This document shows, piece after piece, positions 22,259 through 35,240 of a stretch of 64,000 nucleotides of DNA; position 1 is the stretch's first letter, and each line of letters begins with the position of its first letter. A program made the translations under genes and the position numbers. The DNA comes from Manis javanica. Lineage: Eukaryota; Chordata; Mammalia; Pholidota; Manidae. The notes below the pieces were generated by a model. It searched no databases and was not told the DNA's origin. It saw only the letters and a list, made by a program, of their open reading frames with translations. The DNA lies in contig NC_133167.1 in the NCBI RefSeq assembly GCF_040802235.1, positions 45,506,001 through 45,570,000 on the forward strand, written 5' to 3'.

Positions 22259-24951
22259 CTGCAACGAGAAGGCGCATGGTGTTACGGGCTGTGCTGTGCA
22301 TACTGCTGCCTCCATCACCCGTGAGGAGATGGGGAAATTGGAAAGAGCTTCAAAAAAGCATTAAACTTTTTTTTTAAGGATATTATTTGAAAGGGCACCT
22401 TGGTGATTGGAGACCACCAAGTTTCTTCTCTGAGAATCAATGAACTGAATCACAGCATCATCCAAGTTGGGAGACATTTGTAGGAAGTTAAGACACGTCT
22501 GAGCAACTTTAATATTATTCCTAAGGTCAAATATCACAAATGGAAGAGGGATAAAGAAATCCTGACTGCTCTCTGGGCCCCATCCACAATGTACTCTGCC
22601 TCTTGGGTTCCCCATGACTAAACCTGTTCTTGCTGTGCTTGTCAGATCCTCGGCCGGTCGGTATTGCAGGGATGTGGAAAGACCAGGAGGTGTGTGGACA
22701 CTTAGCCAGTCACAGCCTCAGTGTTCTGAGGGCATGGGAATGGGGTGAGGTAGGGGGTCAGGAAGTTTGTCACCCTCAGTCATGCATATAGGCTATTGGG
22801 AGGCCTGCCAACCCAAAAGATACCCAAAAGTGCCTTTTATACTCCATTAGAGCTACATTATCTGGCCTTTTATCAACCCCATTTTCTACAGCCCTGCTGC
22901 AAATTTACACTAATTCCAACACTAAAGTCAATGCAGGCTAATCAGACACAGGCTCAGGCAGGTCTGTTCAATATGCATGATCACCATTCCTGCTGGTTTT
23001 GAAAGGGGTGGTTTTAGATGGGATGATTTGTATGTGATTATGCTGGAGGGCAGCTGGAGGGAATCAATTTCAAGGATAAAGTCATGACTTCCCTCTCACA
23101 GTTCGCTAGAATTTGACTGTCAGGCTGGAAAGCAAAACCTTTGAATCTTAAAAATGTCACCAATTTTTAAAAGCAATTTTTCCCACTATCTGTGTTGGAT
23201 CAGACTTAATCCTAGGGTTCTTCTACAGGATGAGGAGTGACTAATAGGGATCATAGAACATTAGAAATGGAAAGGACAGGGATATATTTCTAGTCCCTTT
23301 ATTTTATAGGTAACATGTGCTGGCATGTTGGGGCTGTACAAGCACAACCAGGGGATTTTGGTGGCCCTTGTGCTCATGAGATTCAGTTTCATGGGGGTCC
23401 TTACTTGCTGCAGCTCAGAGGCCACTCTTTCTGGCTCTGTAGCTGTGGGTTTTCAAAGTGCCCTCGACAAAGCTTTAAAGGAAAGGGCCTTTTGAGGACT
23501 GCTGTCTCCAACATGGGAGGCTGGCTTCCGCGTGGACACTCGGGATCCGGTATGGGATGGCTCCTCCCCCTAGATGGCCCTGGGGGTGCCCTGGAGGAAG
23601 CAGGGGTAGCTGCGCCCCCCACCCCACTGCAGACCGGGGACAGGCACTTGGTGAGGGTCCCACTCATCATCAGGCTGAAGAGGACACTAGGATGGGCAGA
23701 TAGATCTCCAACTGGGAGCCAGGTGGTTTGCTTTTTTAGGGGTGGGTCAAGAGCTGGGGGTAGAGAATGGGAAATGGATAGATTCTTTCACAGAGGAGGG
23801 AGCATGTGGACAAGAAGAAAGTAATTCAAAATAAATGTAGTCAGAAAATCAGGTAACTGCCAAAGATATGTGAATGAGGGTGCTCACAGCAGTGTTATTT
23901 TAATGGTGAAAAACTTGATGCAACCTAAATGTCCACAGTCAGGGGACTGGCTATGTTGATTATATTTAAATAAATTATGGATTAAATATATTGACAGAGA
24001 AAAACCTCAACCATATATTGTGAAATGATAAAAGCAAACTACTATATATTACATAGAACAGTAAATTATAATATTTAGTATAATTTACATATATAATTTA
24101 CGGAGTAGATTATATGTGCATAAAAAGTGTGAATGATACACAAAAGTAATGTCATGTTCTATTTAATGTACTTCTGTAATTTTTAGCTCAAGCTTATTTT
24201 TTACACTCAGGGAAAAAAGGCAATTTCCATTTTGAGGAAAAAAAGTGCAGCCAAGCTGCAACTTTTTAGCTGACTAGGAGGCTGGGGATATTCCATGTCC
24301 CTCACTAGTCCTCCTTTCCTCCTTATGACCACCCATGAAACCACTGTAGGGCTCATTCTCACCTCCCCTGGAGGATGGGCTGGAGTAGGGGAAACAATTA
24401 TCAGCCAATTTTGTTGCACATTAGCTGCTCTAAATTAGGGCTTAATAACAAACAAGACTATGGCTAATGGCTGAAGTGAAGTCTTTCATTATCTGCAGAC
24501 TTCACTCAGCACAGGAACCGAGGAGCCAGCTCAGCTCAGGCACTGCGGAGCAGCACACGCAGGAACAGGGCCCTTCACAATAGCTGACTGTTCCCAGACT
24601 GGGGAGGAAGGCTCACTCTCAGTAACAGGGCTCTGCAGAACCAGGCTGTTGAAATCAGAGAGGCAGTCTATTTGGCAGCACTTAATAGAAGTTTGCAAAA
24701 GATATAAACTAGTTGGTCTGTTCTGTTCTATTTAATAAATCCTGGGGATTACTGATGGGCAGTGGCATTTGAAGACTTGAAGTTCAAATCTTGACATTTC
24801 TAGTGACCTGTGTCATGAACTTAGATCATTAACTCTCTTTCTATCTCCCTTTAACCCCCTGGGGGACTGCACACCTGACATTTCCAACATCAGTTCCAAA
24901 TAGCACCGAACCTACTCACACAGAATTATTTAGCAAGGATGCAAAACTCAC
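22259..24951 (-). other. SPATS2L: SPATS2L intron with an L1M fossil
   Basis: A 2.7-kb intron. An old plus-strand L1 3' fragment lies at 23860-24190. The GC-rich part around 23500-23700 has an open frame without family resemblance. Confidence 0.75.
23860..24190 (+). repeat. Old L1 (L1M/HAL1-type) 3' fragment
   Basis: 'cagcagtgttattttaatgg', 'caacctaaatgtccacagtc' and 'aaataaattatgg' follow the end of L1 ORF2 at high divergence. Confidence 0.65.
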
Positions 24952-25054
24952 TTTCTCCGCAGAGCATGATTTGGGCCTTTAGCTGTTCAATGTCACAGGA
25001 GAATCGGGCAGCTTTCCCAAGCTCTTCATCATATTTACGCTCGCTGACAAAGTG
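24952..25054 (-). CDS. SPATS2L: SPATS2L internal exon, 103 bp (core domain end)
   Basis: The acceptor is 'tttcctccag' and the donor is GAAA|gtgagt. It starts on a full codon and leaves one base for the next exon. The product begins 'HFVSERKYDEELGKAARF' and ends 'QIMLCGE'. This 'HFVSERKYDE' block is shared by SPATS2 and SPATS2L and is the best conserved signature of the family, closing the helical core. An open frame reading into the upstream intron gives a false hydrophobic N-terminus that looks like a membrane segment; it is not part of the exon. Confidence 0.93.
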
Positions 25055-25599
25055 CTGGAGGAAAGAGAAGTAGAACAGGAGTCCCACAATTACAGAAATG
25101 CCCAAGGCACACTGCAGATTATCCACTTTGCTCTTCTGCTACCACTGACGGTGTGAGCCAGTGAGGAATCAAGCCGGCTCTGTCACTATGAGGCTGCATT
25201 AAATCAGCTTGGTTTTGACCTGCCTGGAGCATGACCCCTTTTGTTCTCGGAATATGGTCCTGCCTTTCCCTTGGACAAAACTGTGATACTGGCAAAACGT
25301 GTGACTGGACTCTTCTAGTTAACCTTTCAGCTCCCCTTGTCCTTCCTTGAGCACCTCATGTCCTTGTTGCACATTTTTGGGTTGCCTTCCGGCAATCTTC
25401 CTAATTTGGCGATGGCTTGCTAGGGTATTTTCTCTCAAGAGAAAACATGTCATCCTTCCTAGATATCCTTCTCTATTTTAATAGGCAGCCAGGAAGCCTT
25501 TAGAAACTGGAAAATATTATCTTGACTGGTAGAATTTCAAGTGTTGTTAAAGGAAGTGGGAAAGAGATTATTTTTCAATTCATTTAAAATTAAGATCTA

Positions 25600-25840
25600 T
25601 GTCTAGAGGGTGGAGTGAGAAATACAGAAATAAGTATGACTCAGGCCCTCCTTGAATTTACAGGGACTTTACAACATGGCAAGGGAAACAGATAACACTA
25701 AATACAATATAAGGTGGACTGTGGTAGGTGCTTTAGGAATATGACAGAGGAAGAAATTACTTCCTGCTGAGGGCAAGGATAAAGAGCTGTGTAAGAGGAA
25801 GTATTTGAACTGGAACATTATCAAAAAAACTTCTGAGGAC
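25600..25840 (-). repeat. L2 fragment
   Basis: Layout of the reversed L2 3' region: 'gactcaggccctccttgaa', a 'ggtgctttaggaat' block and a 'gaactggaacatta' block. Confidence 0.45.
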
Positions 25841-25864
25841 TTATCAGACATGAGGCAAATTCTT

Positions 25865-26030
25865 AACAGATAATCTCACTTTCATCTGTTCACATTATTA
25901 AGAAGTCAGTACTATTATTATCTCTCTCTGTTACAGAGGTGGAATCTAGGTTCTAAGAACTAAGAAAAAAGTAATTTATCCAAAGTTGCAGAGCTGGACA
26001 GTTTCCCTGCAAAGCCTGTGCTATTAACCA
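25865..26030 (-). repeat. MIR element
   Basis: 'ttattatctctctctgttacagaggtgg' region followed by 'gtaatttatccaaagttgcag' matches reversed MIR. Confidence 0.6.
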
Positions 26031-26749
26031 TTTTATGGTGAGTGGGACCTCGATAAGCAGAAAAGAAAGATGAGTCGTGTTTAGTGGGCCAGGACACTGA
26101 CGACTTCATGTTCCTCACCTGGTGTCCCACCAACGGGAGACAGAGGCTGGACTATATGTGCCAGAGTCCAGTTGTGGGTTTTATTCTGAGGGGAAGCAAA
26201 GACCATACTGGGGAAGACCAAATTGGCTCTTGGGGGGTGAAACTATGGTCTCAGGGTGGACAACCAAGCTGGAGGAGACAGTGGAGGCAGACAGACTAGT
26301 TAGGAGGCCACTGCAATGGACTAGTTGGGAGGCAACGAAGACCAGAAGAGAAGATGAGAAGGGAAAGACCTCTAGAGTGTCTCAGGACCCTCAGGGGAGG
26401 TCCTTGTCCCCAAGGGGATCCCTTTCATCCTAACTGGGACAGTGGGGAAGAAGGGGACCCTTGCCAGATTCTACCATGCCCAACCAGTTTTATGCCTGGA
26501 TGAGCAGGCAATCCTACTATAAAGTTATTAGGAACTGTCTTCAAAGTACTTAAGTGCCCTAGAAGTTGGTTGGAGCTGGGGTGCATGTGCATATGTGTGT
26601 ATGACAGTGTACTGGGGTAAAAAGAGGAGGATAAGGGAAAATTTATAAACTGCAACTTCCTATTTTGTTGTAGATGCTTGTTTTTGCCTTTCTGGGAACC
26701 ATTTGTCCTTCTGGTAACTGCACTCAAACACAGTTTCAAAGATCCACTG

Positions 26750-27095
26750 TGTGGGTTGGTCTGTCAATCAAGATTGCTCTCGGCCAAATGGTGGACTGAC
26801 CCAAGTGGAGGCCGATAAGAATCTCTTTCTTTGGGATTTGAACCAACCACAGTGTCACAAAGGGTGTTGACATCTGGAGTCACTCCCTGCTGATGCCCTC
26901 AAGAGAGTCTGTAGTTACTGCTGCCTATGGTCCCTGGGTGGCCACCTGGGCTTCTGCCTAATTGTAGCCTGTAGTCTTCATATCACACTCTGCTTTGGTG
27001 AGCTGCACTGATAACTTTTGCATTCTAGTTGTTCCTGAGGTTAGCCAGGGTCATGTTCTATTGTTTGCAACGGAAGAAATCCAATAAATATATAT
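26750..27095 (+). repeat. Possible old LTR fragment
   Basis: The end 'attgtttgcaacggaag' followed by 'aatccaataaat' resembles the 3' part of ERVL/MaLR-type LTRs. The rest is too diverged to name. Confidence 0.3.
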
Positions 27096-27560
27096 TTGTG
27101 GGTGAAATTCTTAATAAAAGGGCAAGTAAGCTAGAAAAGGATATAGGGAAGAAATCTTTACATATTGCATATTCTTTACAATCCTTACTGTTACACCAAG
27201 GTCATACTTAGTGTGTGCTTACTTACGTGTGCGCTTCTGTTTGTACACATAAATTACATACAGTGAAAATACTATCCCTGTCCCAGCTCTAATTCATGGG
27301 TGAGTACATTTTATTTGGGTTGGTCTCCACTGACGAGGAAAATTGCTTGTACCTCTACTCTGTAATTATATATCCCTTGAAACCATAGTATACTTAAATA
27401 CAGTGATTAGTTGGTTCTTTATGCTTCTGAATTCTCTATTTCAACCTTATGGAAGAGAGCTGGGTGCTCTTCAGAGAGTAGCACCGCATGGATGCAAAAC
27501 AAACCTAGTGGGGACCAGATCTCTGGCTGAGGGTCCAGGCTGGGATCCTGGAGAACTGAC

Positions 27561-27670
27561 CTTGATTTCTGCCCTGAGCTCGGCCAGCTGCATCTCCGCC
27601 ATCTGACTGGCTAGATCGGTAAGTCTCTTTAGTTCTTCTGCTTTCTTCTGACGAGCAGTCAGGATCTCCA
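27561..27670 (-). CDS. SPATS2L: SPATS2L internal exon, 110 bp (coiled coil)
   Basis: The acceptor is 'ctttggcag' and the donor is AAG|gtcagt. Its first two bases finish the Met codon started in the 59-bp exon. The product 'EILTARQKKAEELKRLTDLA' and on to 'LAELRAEIK' has Leu/Ala/Met at heptad positions and dense Glu/Lys, so it is a coiled-coil segment. Together with the two flanking exons it forms the helical core (DUF1387) of the protein. The sequence appears near-identical to the human protein as I remember it, so it is under strong constraint. Confidence 0.94.
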
Positions 27671-29549
27671 CTGCCAAAGAAGGAGGAGTAACAATTAGGG
27701 CCAGAGAGTCAAACACAGTAAATGACCTAATTTCTTGAATCAGTTCTCCCTGCACACACTAAGCGTGTTGTTGGGCCATGACTATGTTTTCTGAGTTGGT
27801 TACTGAGGTGGGTCTGCCGTTGGTGTTTGTTACTAACCACCCACCTCTGGATGTCCTTATCCAGCGATCCCCACGCCACACGCGGTCCCTTCTGATTCAC
27901 TGTACACCCCCAATCTTCCTCTTTTTCCTCACTGGCATGTGTTCTCACTTGCTTAATTTGGACTTTTAAATCTGTGCATTACACTGAACAACTACCTTTA
28001 AAAAAAGGCACTTAACTAAAATCCTATCTGAAAAAGTATTGCAAGGATAGGGAACCCACTAAGCAAAAACCATTCTTCTCTATGTGCTGTATTATTAATT
28101 TTAACAGCATCTGACCTTATGAATTTTAACACACACTCGTTTAGGGTAACTAGTTGTGTGGCTTGAATATTACATAAAAGTTTTACTTTGTTAGCTTTTT
28201 GTGAACTAAAAAATGCCTTGCTTTTTAAAAAAAATATTCTACAGATATGTTTCCATTTTGCAACCAGAGAGGAGTTCCAGACCAAAACGTCTTGTCTTTG
28301 TGGTAAGTGTTCCCAATGGAAAAATTTCAAGGATGAGTCAAAGCCTGCTTGAACTGGATTCGTGTTCACTCCGTAGCATCTGCACATGCACAGAGGACTC
28401 CAGGGGGTTTTCTGGTGCCACACTCACACATCTGCCAGATGAACCAAAGGTTCAAATAAATGTTGTAGCTCACAGGTTAATTTGTGGGTATGTGTGTGTT
28501 TCCCAAAAGATCACAAAAGCAATGCATACAAACTCATAGGGCAAGATTTAAATATGAGATTTAACCTTCCAATAGACAGAGTTGTCAGTTCTGTAATCCA
28601 AGTCACATATGAATTGCCTTCATTTCTTTTGGACAAGCATTCTGAGTTACACAAAAAGAGAATTCCATCTAACTGAGATGATATGCATGTCAAATTCATA
28701 TTCCATTCTTGGCTGAAACAAGGGTCAGCTGCTTTATTAGACCAGATTCCCAGCATACACACAAAACCAAACAATATGATTTCTGATGGTAAGGGTTCCT
28801 AATTTATAAATGTCAAAAACAGTGACTTCAAAAACCCAAAAAGTTCAGAAGCAATCAAGAGTTAAGATTTCCTGTAGACCATAACCATTCTTCATATAGA
28901 TGGAGAAACATTGCCTTGTTAATGCTGATACCAATGTTGAGATGTCAATAAAGTAACTAATCTATAACTCATAAAGCCTAATCATTTGCCAAACTACTCT
29001 AACCAGGCTTCAATTATTTACCAGGACTCCCCGTGCCTCCTGTTTACAATGCCATGCAGCTGGGCGGAGGCTAATCTGTGCCTGGCAGTCTTTCAGGATA
29101 CAGAGGAGCTGGCGAAAAACTTGCTTCCATGAGGGGAGTGAAAGGATTTTCCACCTGAGTGTAGACATTGTATTGCTGAATGATGTCCTGGTTACCTAGT
29201 CAGACCAGAAGTCACAAAAAGCTGGCCCATTATCACTTTTGGCCACAGAGTACAAATGCTTTGTTTGGTACACACATTACATTTACAAATTAATTGCCCA
29301 CATTTGAAAATTAGATTCCATTTGAAAGCTGGATTTCTGCTTCTCTTAAAATACTGGAATTCCTGGATATAGCTGGCCAGCATTCCCACGTGGCAACAAC
29401 TGGCTGAGGCTGAGTGAGGCGCTGCTGCCCTTTGTAGATGGAGCACCGTGCCCAGTGTGCCATGGTCACGTCACGCCCTCCCTGCTGAGCGCATTCACGT
29501 TTCCACCTGGCCTCCCTAGGCATCTCCAATCACAGCAGAGACTGCACAT

Positions 29550-29640
29550 GTACTTCTCTGTGTCCATGCCATCTAGGGCCTGTACACAGTGGGTGCCCAG
29601 TATGTTTGCTGAATGAAGGATTGAGTGAATCAATTCATTA
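29550..29640 (+). repeat. L2 3' tail
   Basis: 'cagtgggtgcccagtatg' followed by 'tttgctgaatgaagga' is the L2 3' end. Confidence 0.6.
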
Positions 29641-30824
29641 CTTAAAAGGAATGTGCAAAGAAGGCCAGAAGTTCCTTTTCTACAGAGGCCACAGAAGAAT
29701 GTCCAGATTCATACCTTGATTATTTATTTGTTTGCCATTATAATTCCACATATGGATGGGGCTGAAGTAGGGAGCATGAGAAAGCAATTCTCGAGTAGAA
29801 AGATGAAACGAGGTACTTTTCTCTTGCAGATAAAAAAATAAATTCTGAAGGCTCAGACTTGATGAGCAGATAGTAGAGGGGTCAGTCCACACTGAGTGTC
29901 TGTCTATACAGTTAAACAGATCTGACTTTTCTTAATGGATCATTTGTGGGATCCGAAATGGATCATTTGGAAAGAACTGTTCTTTTTGATTAAGTAGAGC
30001 TTGGTTCACACTAAACAAAATATTTTGCAGAAATAGATATAAACGGCCCCTAAAATAGGAATGCAGGTGCAGGACCACCAATAAATTCTGAGTTTACCCT
30101 CATGCAAATGTGCATGGAAATGAATACTTTGCATCAGCGAGTGTTGGGATGAGTTTTACATATAGCCTCATTAACACTTCAAAAACTTTCTCATTATGAA
30201 AAAGGCTTAAAAATACAAGAGATCTAAAGTCAGTATTCTTTGGGGATCCCAACATTTTCACATCAAAAACATCAATCACAGAAAATAAAAACAAAGAACA
30301 GATCAGATCCTGAGACACATTGATCCTTGACTGTAAAACAGAATAATAAGTATGTTTTGAAAGCAATATCCTTTCAGAAATTTTTAGAGGGAGATAGTTC
30401 CACACAGCTAGATTTTCACTGCTTTCAGGCCTTGATTAATGTTATTTAGTTACTTTTATAAACAGTATCTGGTATGCTGAAATCCATTTTCTCAGTAGGA
30501 TTTATACATTCCTTCCAGTTTTTGGAAGACATTGGGAGCTTGCTCTTATTGCTTGAACCATGAAAATTTCAGGGCTTCTCAAATAATACTCCTTGGCACA
30601 GGGTATACTTGAAATCCCGGGGGCCAAGAACTGGAGCAGAAAGAGCTCTTTGAGCACAAAGATTCTTTTGAATACTTTTTATTCCTTAAATATTCTTGTG
30701 AATTGTGCATTTTATTTCATAATATATCTGTGTTCCTATTAATAGAAAGTAATATTCTCTTCAATATCCCTGGTAGATTTGACTCTCCAAGAATATGCCT
30801 ATCTAGGTCTTCAATTCCCTGTGT

Positions 30825-30985
30825 ATACAGACAAAGTCTGAGACCACAGTACTATAACATGCTTACTTTCTTCATCTGTAAAATTATCACGCCCACCTTG
30901 TAGGGTTATTGGGGAACTAAATGAAATAACCCATGTGAAGTGTTTAGTACACTCAAGAAGGCTAGCTATAAATATTATTAATAAA
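30825..30985 (+). repeat. MIR element
   Basis: 'ttcttcatctgtaaaatt', 'ccttgtagggttattggg' and 'gaagtgtttagtac' follow the forward MIR in order. Confidence 0.75.
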
Positions 30986-31404
30986 GTCAGATATATTCAT
31001 CTAGATTCTACTCCCTTTTTTTTTTTGCAGTTACTAAAATTGGATTCCACAGCCTGTAGTCACTGACTTAATTACAATAGTTCATTTAACAAATATTATG
31101 AAGTATGTACATAATACATCACATTAGGTGCCTTGAGGGATAGAGGAGCTTATGTTATAAATGAGGAAATATGGTTTATAACATGTGCAGGAAATAGAAA
31201 ATGTGGAAATCACTCTTGAGACCACAAAGGGGCCAGCATGACACGGTGGCTCTAAAGGCAGTTCACTTCTGAGTGGGCAGCATGCAAGGGTCCTTTCTGT
31301 CTGGGGACACAGGCGTGTCACCCGAGGACACTGCATAGCGCCTCAGACTCTCACCACAAGGAGGCCGGAGCAACCTCTTCAGAATAAACGCTTTTCCCTC
31401 TGTA

Positions 31405-31605
31405 CACATACCGTGTCAGGCACTGTGCTAAGTGCTGGGCATGTATTTTCTCATTTTATCTTTACATAATCTTTTGAGATAGATACTATTCTTATTGTTC
31501 CTTTACTGACATGTGACCTGAGACTTTGAGAAGTCACTGAAATGGTTCAAGGTCATACAGCCAATAAATGGATGGAACTTGGATTTGAACTCAGCTCTGC
31601 TTGCC
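31405..31605 (-). repeat. MIR element
   Basis: 'gtgtcaggcactgtgctaag', 'gatagatactattctta' and 'ggtcatacagcc' followed by 'gatttgaactcag' make a nearly full reversed MIR. Confidence 0.8.
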
Positions 31606-33394
31606 TCCTGTGCATGTGAATTGGCTTCCACAGGGCTCTGGGCAGTTCTGAATCCAGGGGCTGCAGCACCACGTACAGAAGTGAGGTGAACCCTGTGACC
31701 CAAGCTGGCCACTTCAGCTCGCCTGCCAGCTCCAGGAGTGCAGGGCCTCTGGTCTGCTGTCCGTTATTTGCCCGAGTCTGTAATAGTACACTGCAGGTAA
31801 GGAAGCATGCAGATGTTCATTGATGCATTAATTTAAAAAATGGGGGTGCTCTCCAGAGATGCTCCAAATTCCACAGATCTTAGTACCTAACATTACTGTC
31901 CCAAGAAGGGAGATTGAGTATGTGAAATCCGAAGTATTTTGTTAACCTCTTAGAAAGTAAGTGATGTGCTAGGAATTTTCTGGTTTGGTGCTGGAGAAAC
32001 ATTTTGTGTCTGTGTTGGCTGTTAGTATTTTTATTAATAGGACATGAAACTGGAAAGAAGAAAATAAGCTATAGCTTGAGAAACAGGGAAAATCCCAAGT
32101 CATGTGGTAATCTGATTTTGCTGAAGGAATAAACAAACTTCATAAGAATAAAGTGATTTCACAATCAAAGGGATTGTGCAACTACCTAAATATTCCAAAG
32201 CTGAACCCTGGATTACATTTGGTTTTATTTAATGAAAACCTGCTGTATTTTATATACTCACATATTGCTTAAAATTATTTAGGAAAACTGAGTAACAAAA
32301 ATAATGATAGCTATTTTCCAAAAAGTGACACCTGGATTATGGTCAAGGGAATACGGTTTCATTCTGGTAAAAAGAAAGGCATTGCAGTCAAAGGTAAAGA
32401 AATTAGCTGAAACCAGTCTGGGGGCGCAGGCTGCCATTTATCCAATTCACTGGAGAAAATTTGGGTGAGGATGAAGAATTTAAATTGCACAAGAGATAAG
32501 CATTGTAAAACTAAATCCCAGCTAAAAAATATGTCTTAGGGCTCCCATTAACATGGCAGACTGAATTCAATGATAAGATAAGGGCTCAGCATGTTCACGT
32601 GTGGCGTGGTGTTGGATCTGACTGAGCAATCTTGTCTCAGATGAAATTTCCAACCCGTGAACCTCAGCCTATTAGAGATGGTAAATCTACCCTACTAGTT
32701 GCTGAGTAACTTTACAACAGTGGAAATGTTTAGAAATAAGTATAAAGATAACAAATTAAACCCAGAGTGCCAATACTGTGTGTTAAACTTAGGAAAAGTC
32801 TTGCAATGATTAAGATTGCCTGAATGTATTATTTAAGCACACTGTTTGGTCTATTTGAAACCATCTCACTCGTGATTTCAACTTAAAACATGTTATCAAT
32901 TGTCTTTTGAGGTGTTAAGGTGTTAAGGTGTCAGGTGTCCGCCAATTTGACTATGTTTGTAAACAGAATTGGAGTGTTTTAAGAAAACTTCATTTAGTAC
33001 ATCTCCAGGTTTGAATTATTCATCTTTGAAGAGTTGCTTAAAAGCTTGGAATCCTTTGCCTGTTAGTTTTGTGAGTTTGCCTCGTCAGGCATCTGAAGTG
33101 CTTGAAAGAAACTCGAAATATATTAATGTAAGTAATTTACATATATATATTTAATGTATATATTAAATATATAAATGTAATTAACTGTGTTAAGGCAAAT
33201 TTCAGTAAATTTCAAACAGGGCTAATATTTTAGGGGAATTCAGTTTGTTAAATGTGAGCTAGTGGAACCTAAGGGAGAAGAAGTGAAAAGGATTGTGTAA
33301 AATGTCCCTCGGACTCAAAAACTCAGCAGGCACCTAGTGTTTGTGGAAGCCTATTCTGCCGCACACCCTAGTCAGAGGACGCTACTCCCTATCC

Positions 33395-33480
33395 TTTGCC
33401 ACCTGAGATCACTGAGGCTTCCAGGGGTAAGTGACTTGCCTAAGGTTGCAGGACTCATGAGCCGGGATTTCAGTGTGTAT
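33395..33480 (-). repeat. MIR fragment
   Basis: 'agtgacttgcctaaggttgc' followed by 'gccgggatttcag' matches the reversed 5' half of MIR. Confidence 0.55.
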
Positions 33481-33577
33481 TTTAGGACCCCACTCAGAAT
33501 CCATACCCCTGGTGGTCTGACCCAGGGATTGCTTCTAATTGGGAGGCTCCTAATCAAGCAGCCATGTGTCTACTTAC

Positions 33578-33636
33578 TGGCTTCTTCTTTAACTTTATCC
33601 ATTTCTGCCATTAATGAAACTTCTTTGTCAATGATG
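33578..33636 (-). CDS. SPATS2L: SPATS2L internal exon, 59 bp
   Basis: The acceptor is 'ttacccccag' and the donor is GCCA|gtaagt. Its first base closes a Cys codon opened in the preceding exon, and its last base opens the Met codon of the next. The product 'IIDKEVSLMAEMDKVKEEA' is a helical, Glu/Lys/Met-rich segment continuing the coiled-coil core. At 59 bp it is the smallest exon seen, and skipping it would shift the frame. It is flanked by a 19-kb intron upstream and a 5.9-kb intron downstream. Confidence 0.93.
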
Positions 33637-34354
33637 CTGGGGGTAAGAAACAAAAACAAAGGCAAAGAATTCTTAATCAAAGAGAAGTATTTAGTGAACA
33701 CTGAAAATAAAAGAAAAATTATTTTGATTAAACAAAATACACAACAGCCATAAATATTTCTATGCTTTGGCGCCAGCAGCACACTGCCTTCCCCAAAATG
33801 AGGCAACATGGAATGGATGCTCCCGTAGTGACACTGTCACTATGCTGATTAAATCATTGTCAGCAAATCTAAAAAAAAACCTTTCCAGACTTTCAGAATT
33901 GCACTGCTTTGAATTTAAATTTGGGAGTATTTTTGCCCTCTGAATTCCAAAATTCCAAAACAGTATGATAAATGTTTGAAAAGCTGGCACTCAGATTACC
34001 GAGGTGTGTAGTTCTCAAATGTCTCTGTGCTTCACTCTTCAGATTCTGGCTGAAGGTGGCAAGGGGTGGGGGTGAGGTGGGCCCAATTCTGGTGCAGAAG
34101 GTCCTTGAGAAATATGGTCTGGGACAATCTACCCACATTCTCTACAATATGAATCTATGCTTTCTCGTTCCCCCAAATCAGCATTTCAAGGCTTATTATC
34201 TTTTTTCCATTACAGTTAATTTATTTTCTGGTTAGTCCTTTGGAAAGATATTACCTGCACAAAGTAAATAAGTATCTGAAAGTTCATTTTCTCCCATTTT
34301 GACTCTAGTTCTCCTCCTAGAAGCAACACATCTTCAGAAACCTCCTATATGAGT

Positions 34355-34680
34355 GATCCTTAAATAATATGTTTGAACTGCACAAGTCCAATTATATGCA
34401 ATTTTTTCAGTAAGTGTATTTGAAAACTTTTTTGAGATTTGTGACAATTTGAAAAACACTTTCTTTTCTCTAGCTTACTTTTTATTGTAAGAATATAGTA
34501 TATAATGCATGTAACATATAAAGTACATATTAATGAACTGTTCATGTTATCAGTGGAGCTTCCGGTAAACAGTAGGCTATTAGTAGTTAAGTTTTCAGGG
34601 ACTCAAAAGTTACAAATGGGTTTTTGACTATGTGTGGGTTCAGTGTCCCTAACCCCTGTGCTGTTTAAGGGCCAACTGCA
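34355..34680 (+). repeat. Tigger-family (MER2-like) DNA transposon fossil
   Basis: 'gtttgaactgcacaagtcca', 'ttctctagcttacttt', 'acagtaggctattagtag' and the end 'gtttaagggccaactgca' follow the Tigger/MER2 non-autonomous element. Confidence 0.7.
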
Positions 34681-34799
34681 TATCCTTTCACAGGTTTTTA
34701 TGTATATGTAAATGTAGATTCCAGATTTTAAAAATTTTCATTTCAACCATAAGTATTTCAATATGCATCTCAAAAAGATAAGTATTTTTGGGTAATATA

Positions 34800-35240
34800 A
34801 CCACAGAATTACTATAATGCCTACAAACATTAACAATAATCAATTTTAACTTGATGATTTTTTATCTATCCACTCAGTATTCAGATTCCTCTAGTTGTCA
34901 CATACATTTTTTAACAGTTTGAACCATGACCTAAATAAGGCCCATTCACTGCAACTGGTTGATGTCTCTTAAATCAGTTTAAATCTATAAATTCCCTCAT
35001 CTCTTTTCTTCTCCTCTGCAATTCATTTACTGAAGAATCCAGTTTGTTTGTTCCGTAGGCTTGTCCAAGGTCTGAGTTTTGCCAACTGCATCTGCATGGT
35101 ATTATTTAATTCATTCTTTTATATTTTTATTTATATAAATTTGTTATGAGGTATAGAAATTTGATAAGATTCTGATTTGCTTCTTATTTCAGGAGGAATA
35201 CTTTATGTTATATACTTTTATCAGCAGTTACATAATGACA
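34800..35240 (-). repeat. Old L1 (L1M-type) fragment, antisense
   Basis: 'caactggttgatgtctctta', 'ttaaatctataaattccctc' and 'aattcatttactgaagaatcc' are blocks often seen in reversed L1M 3' regions. The family is from memory. Confidence 0.45.

Larger units (their letters stand above)
25055..27560 (-). other. SPATS2L: SPATS2L intron with L2, MIR and LTR fossils
   Basis: A 2.5-kb intron with an L2 fragment (25600-25840), a MIR (25865-26030) and an LTR-like piece (26750-27095). Confidence 0.75.
27671..33577 (-). other. SPATS2L: SPATS2L intron with MIR and L2 fossils
   Basis: A 5.9-kb intron. It carries an L2 tail (29550-29640), MIRs (30825-30985, 31405-31605, 33395-33480), a short ggtgttaa tandem at about 32912-32935 and an (AT)n stretch at 33138-33172. 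The rest is unrecognised AT-rich sequence. Confidence 0.75.

Noticed and set aside
21627-22301. 224-codon minus-strand frame as a separate gene
   Set aside because: It is the 221-bp SPATS2L exon with intron read through on both sides. The splice borders at 22038 and 22258 fit the neighbouring exon phases.
23315-23824. 169-codon plus-strand frame in a SPATS2L intron
   Set aside because: Gly/Arg-rich chance frame in GC-rich intron sequence; no family resemblance and no start or splice context.
24926-25126. Small minus-strand frame that looks like a membrane protein N-terminus
   Set aside because: The hydrophobic part is intron read-through. The acceptor at 25055 makes only the part from 'HFVSERKYDE' coding, as a SPATS2L exon.
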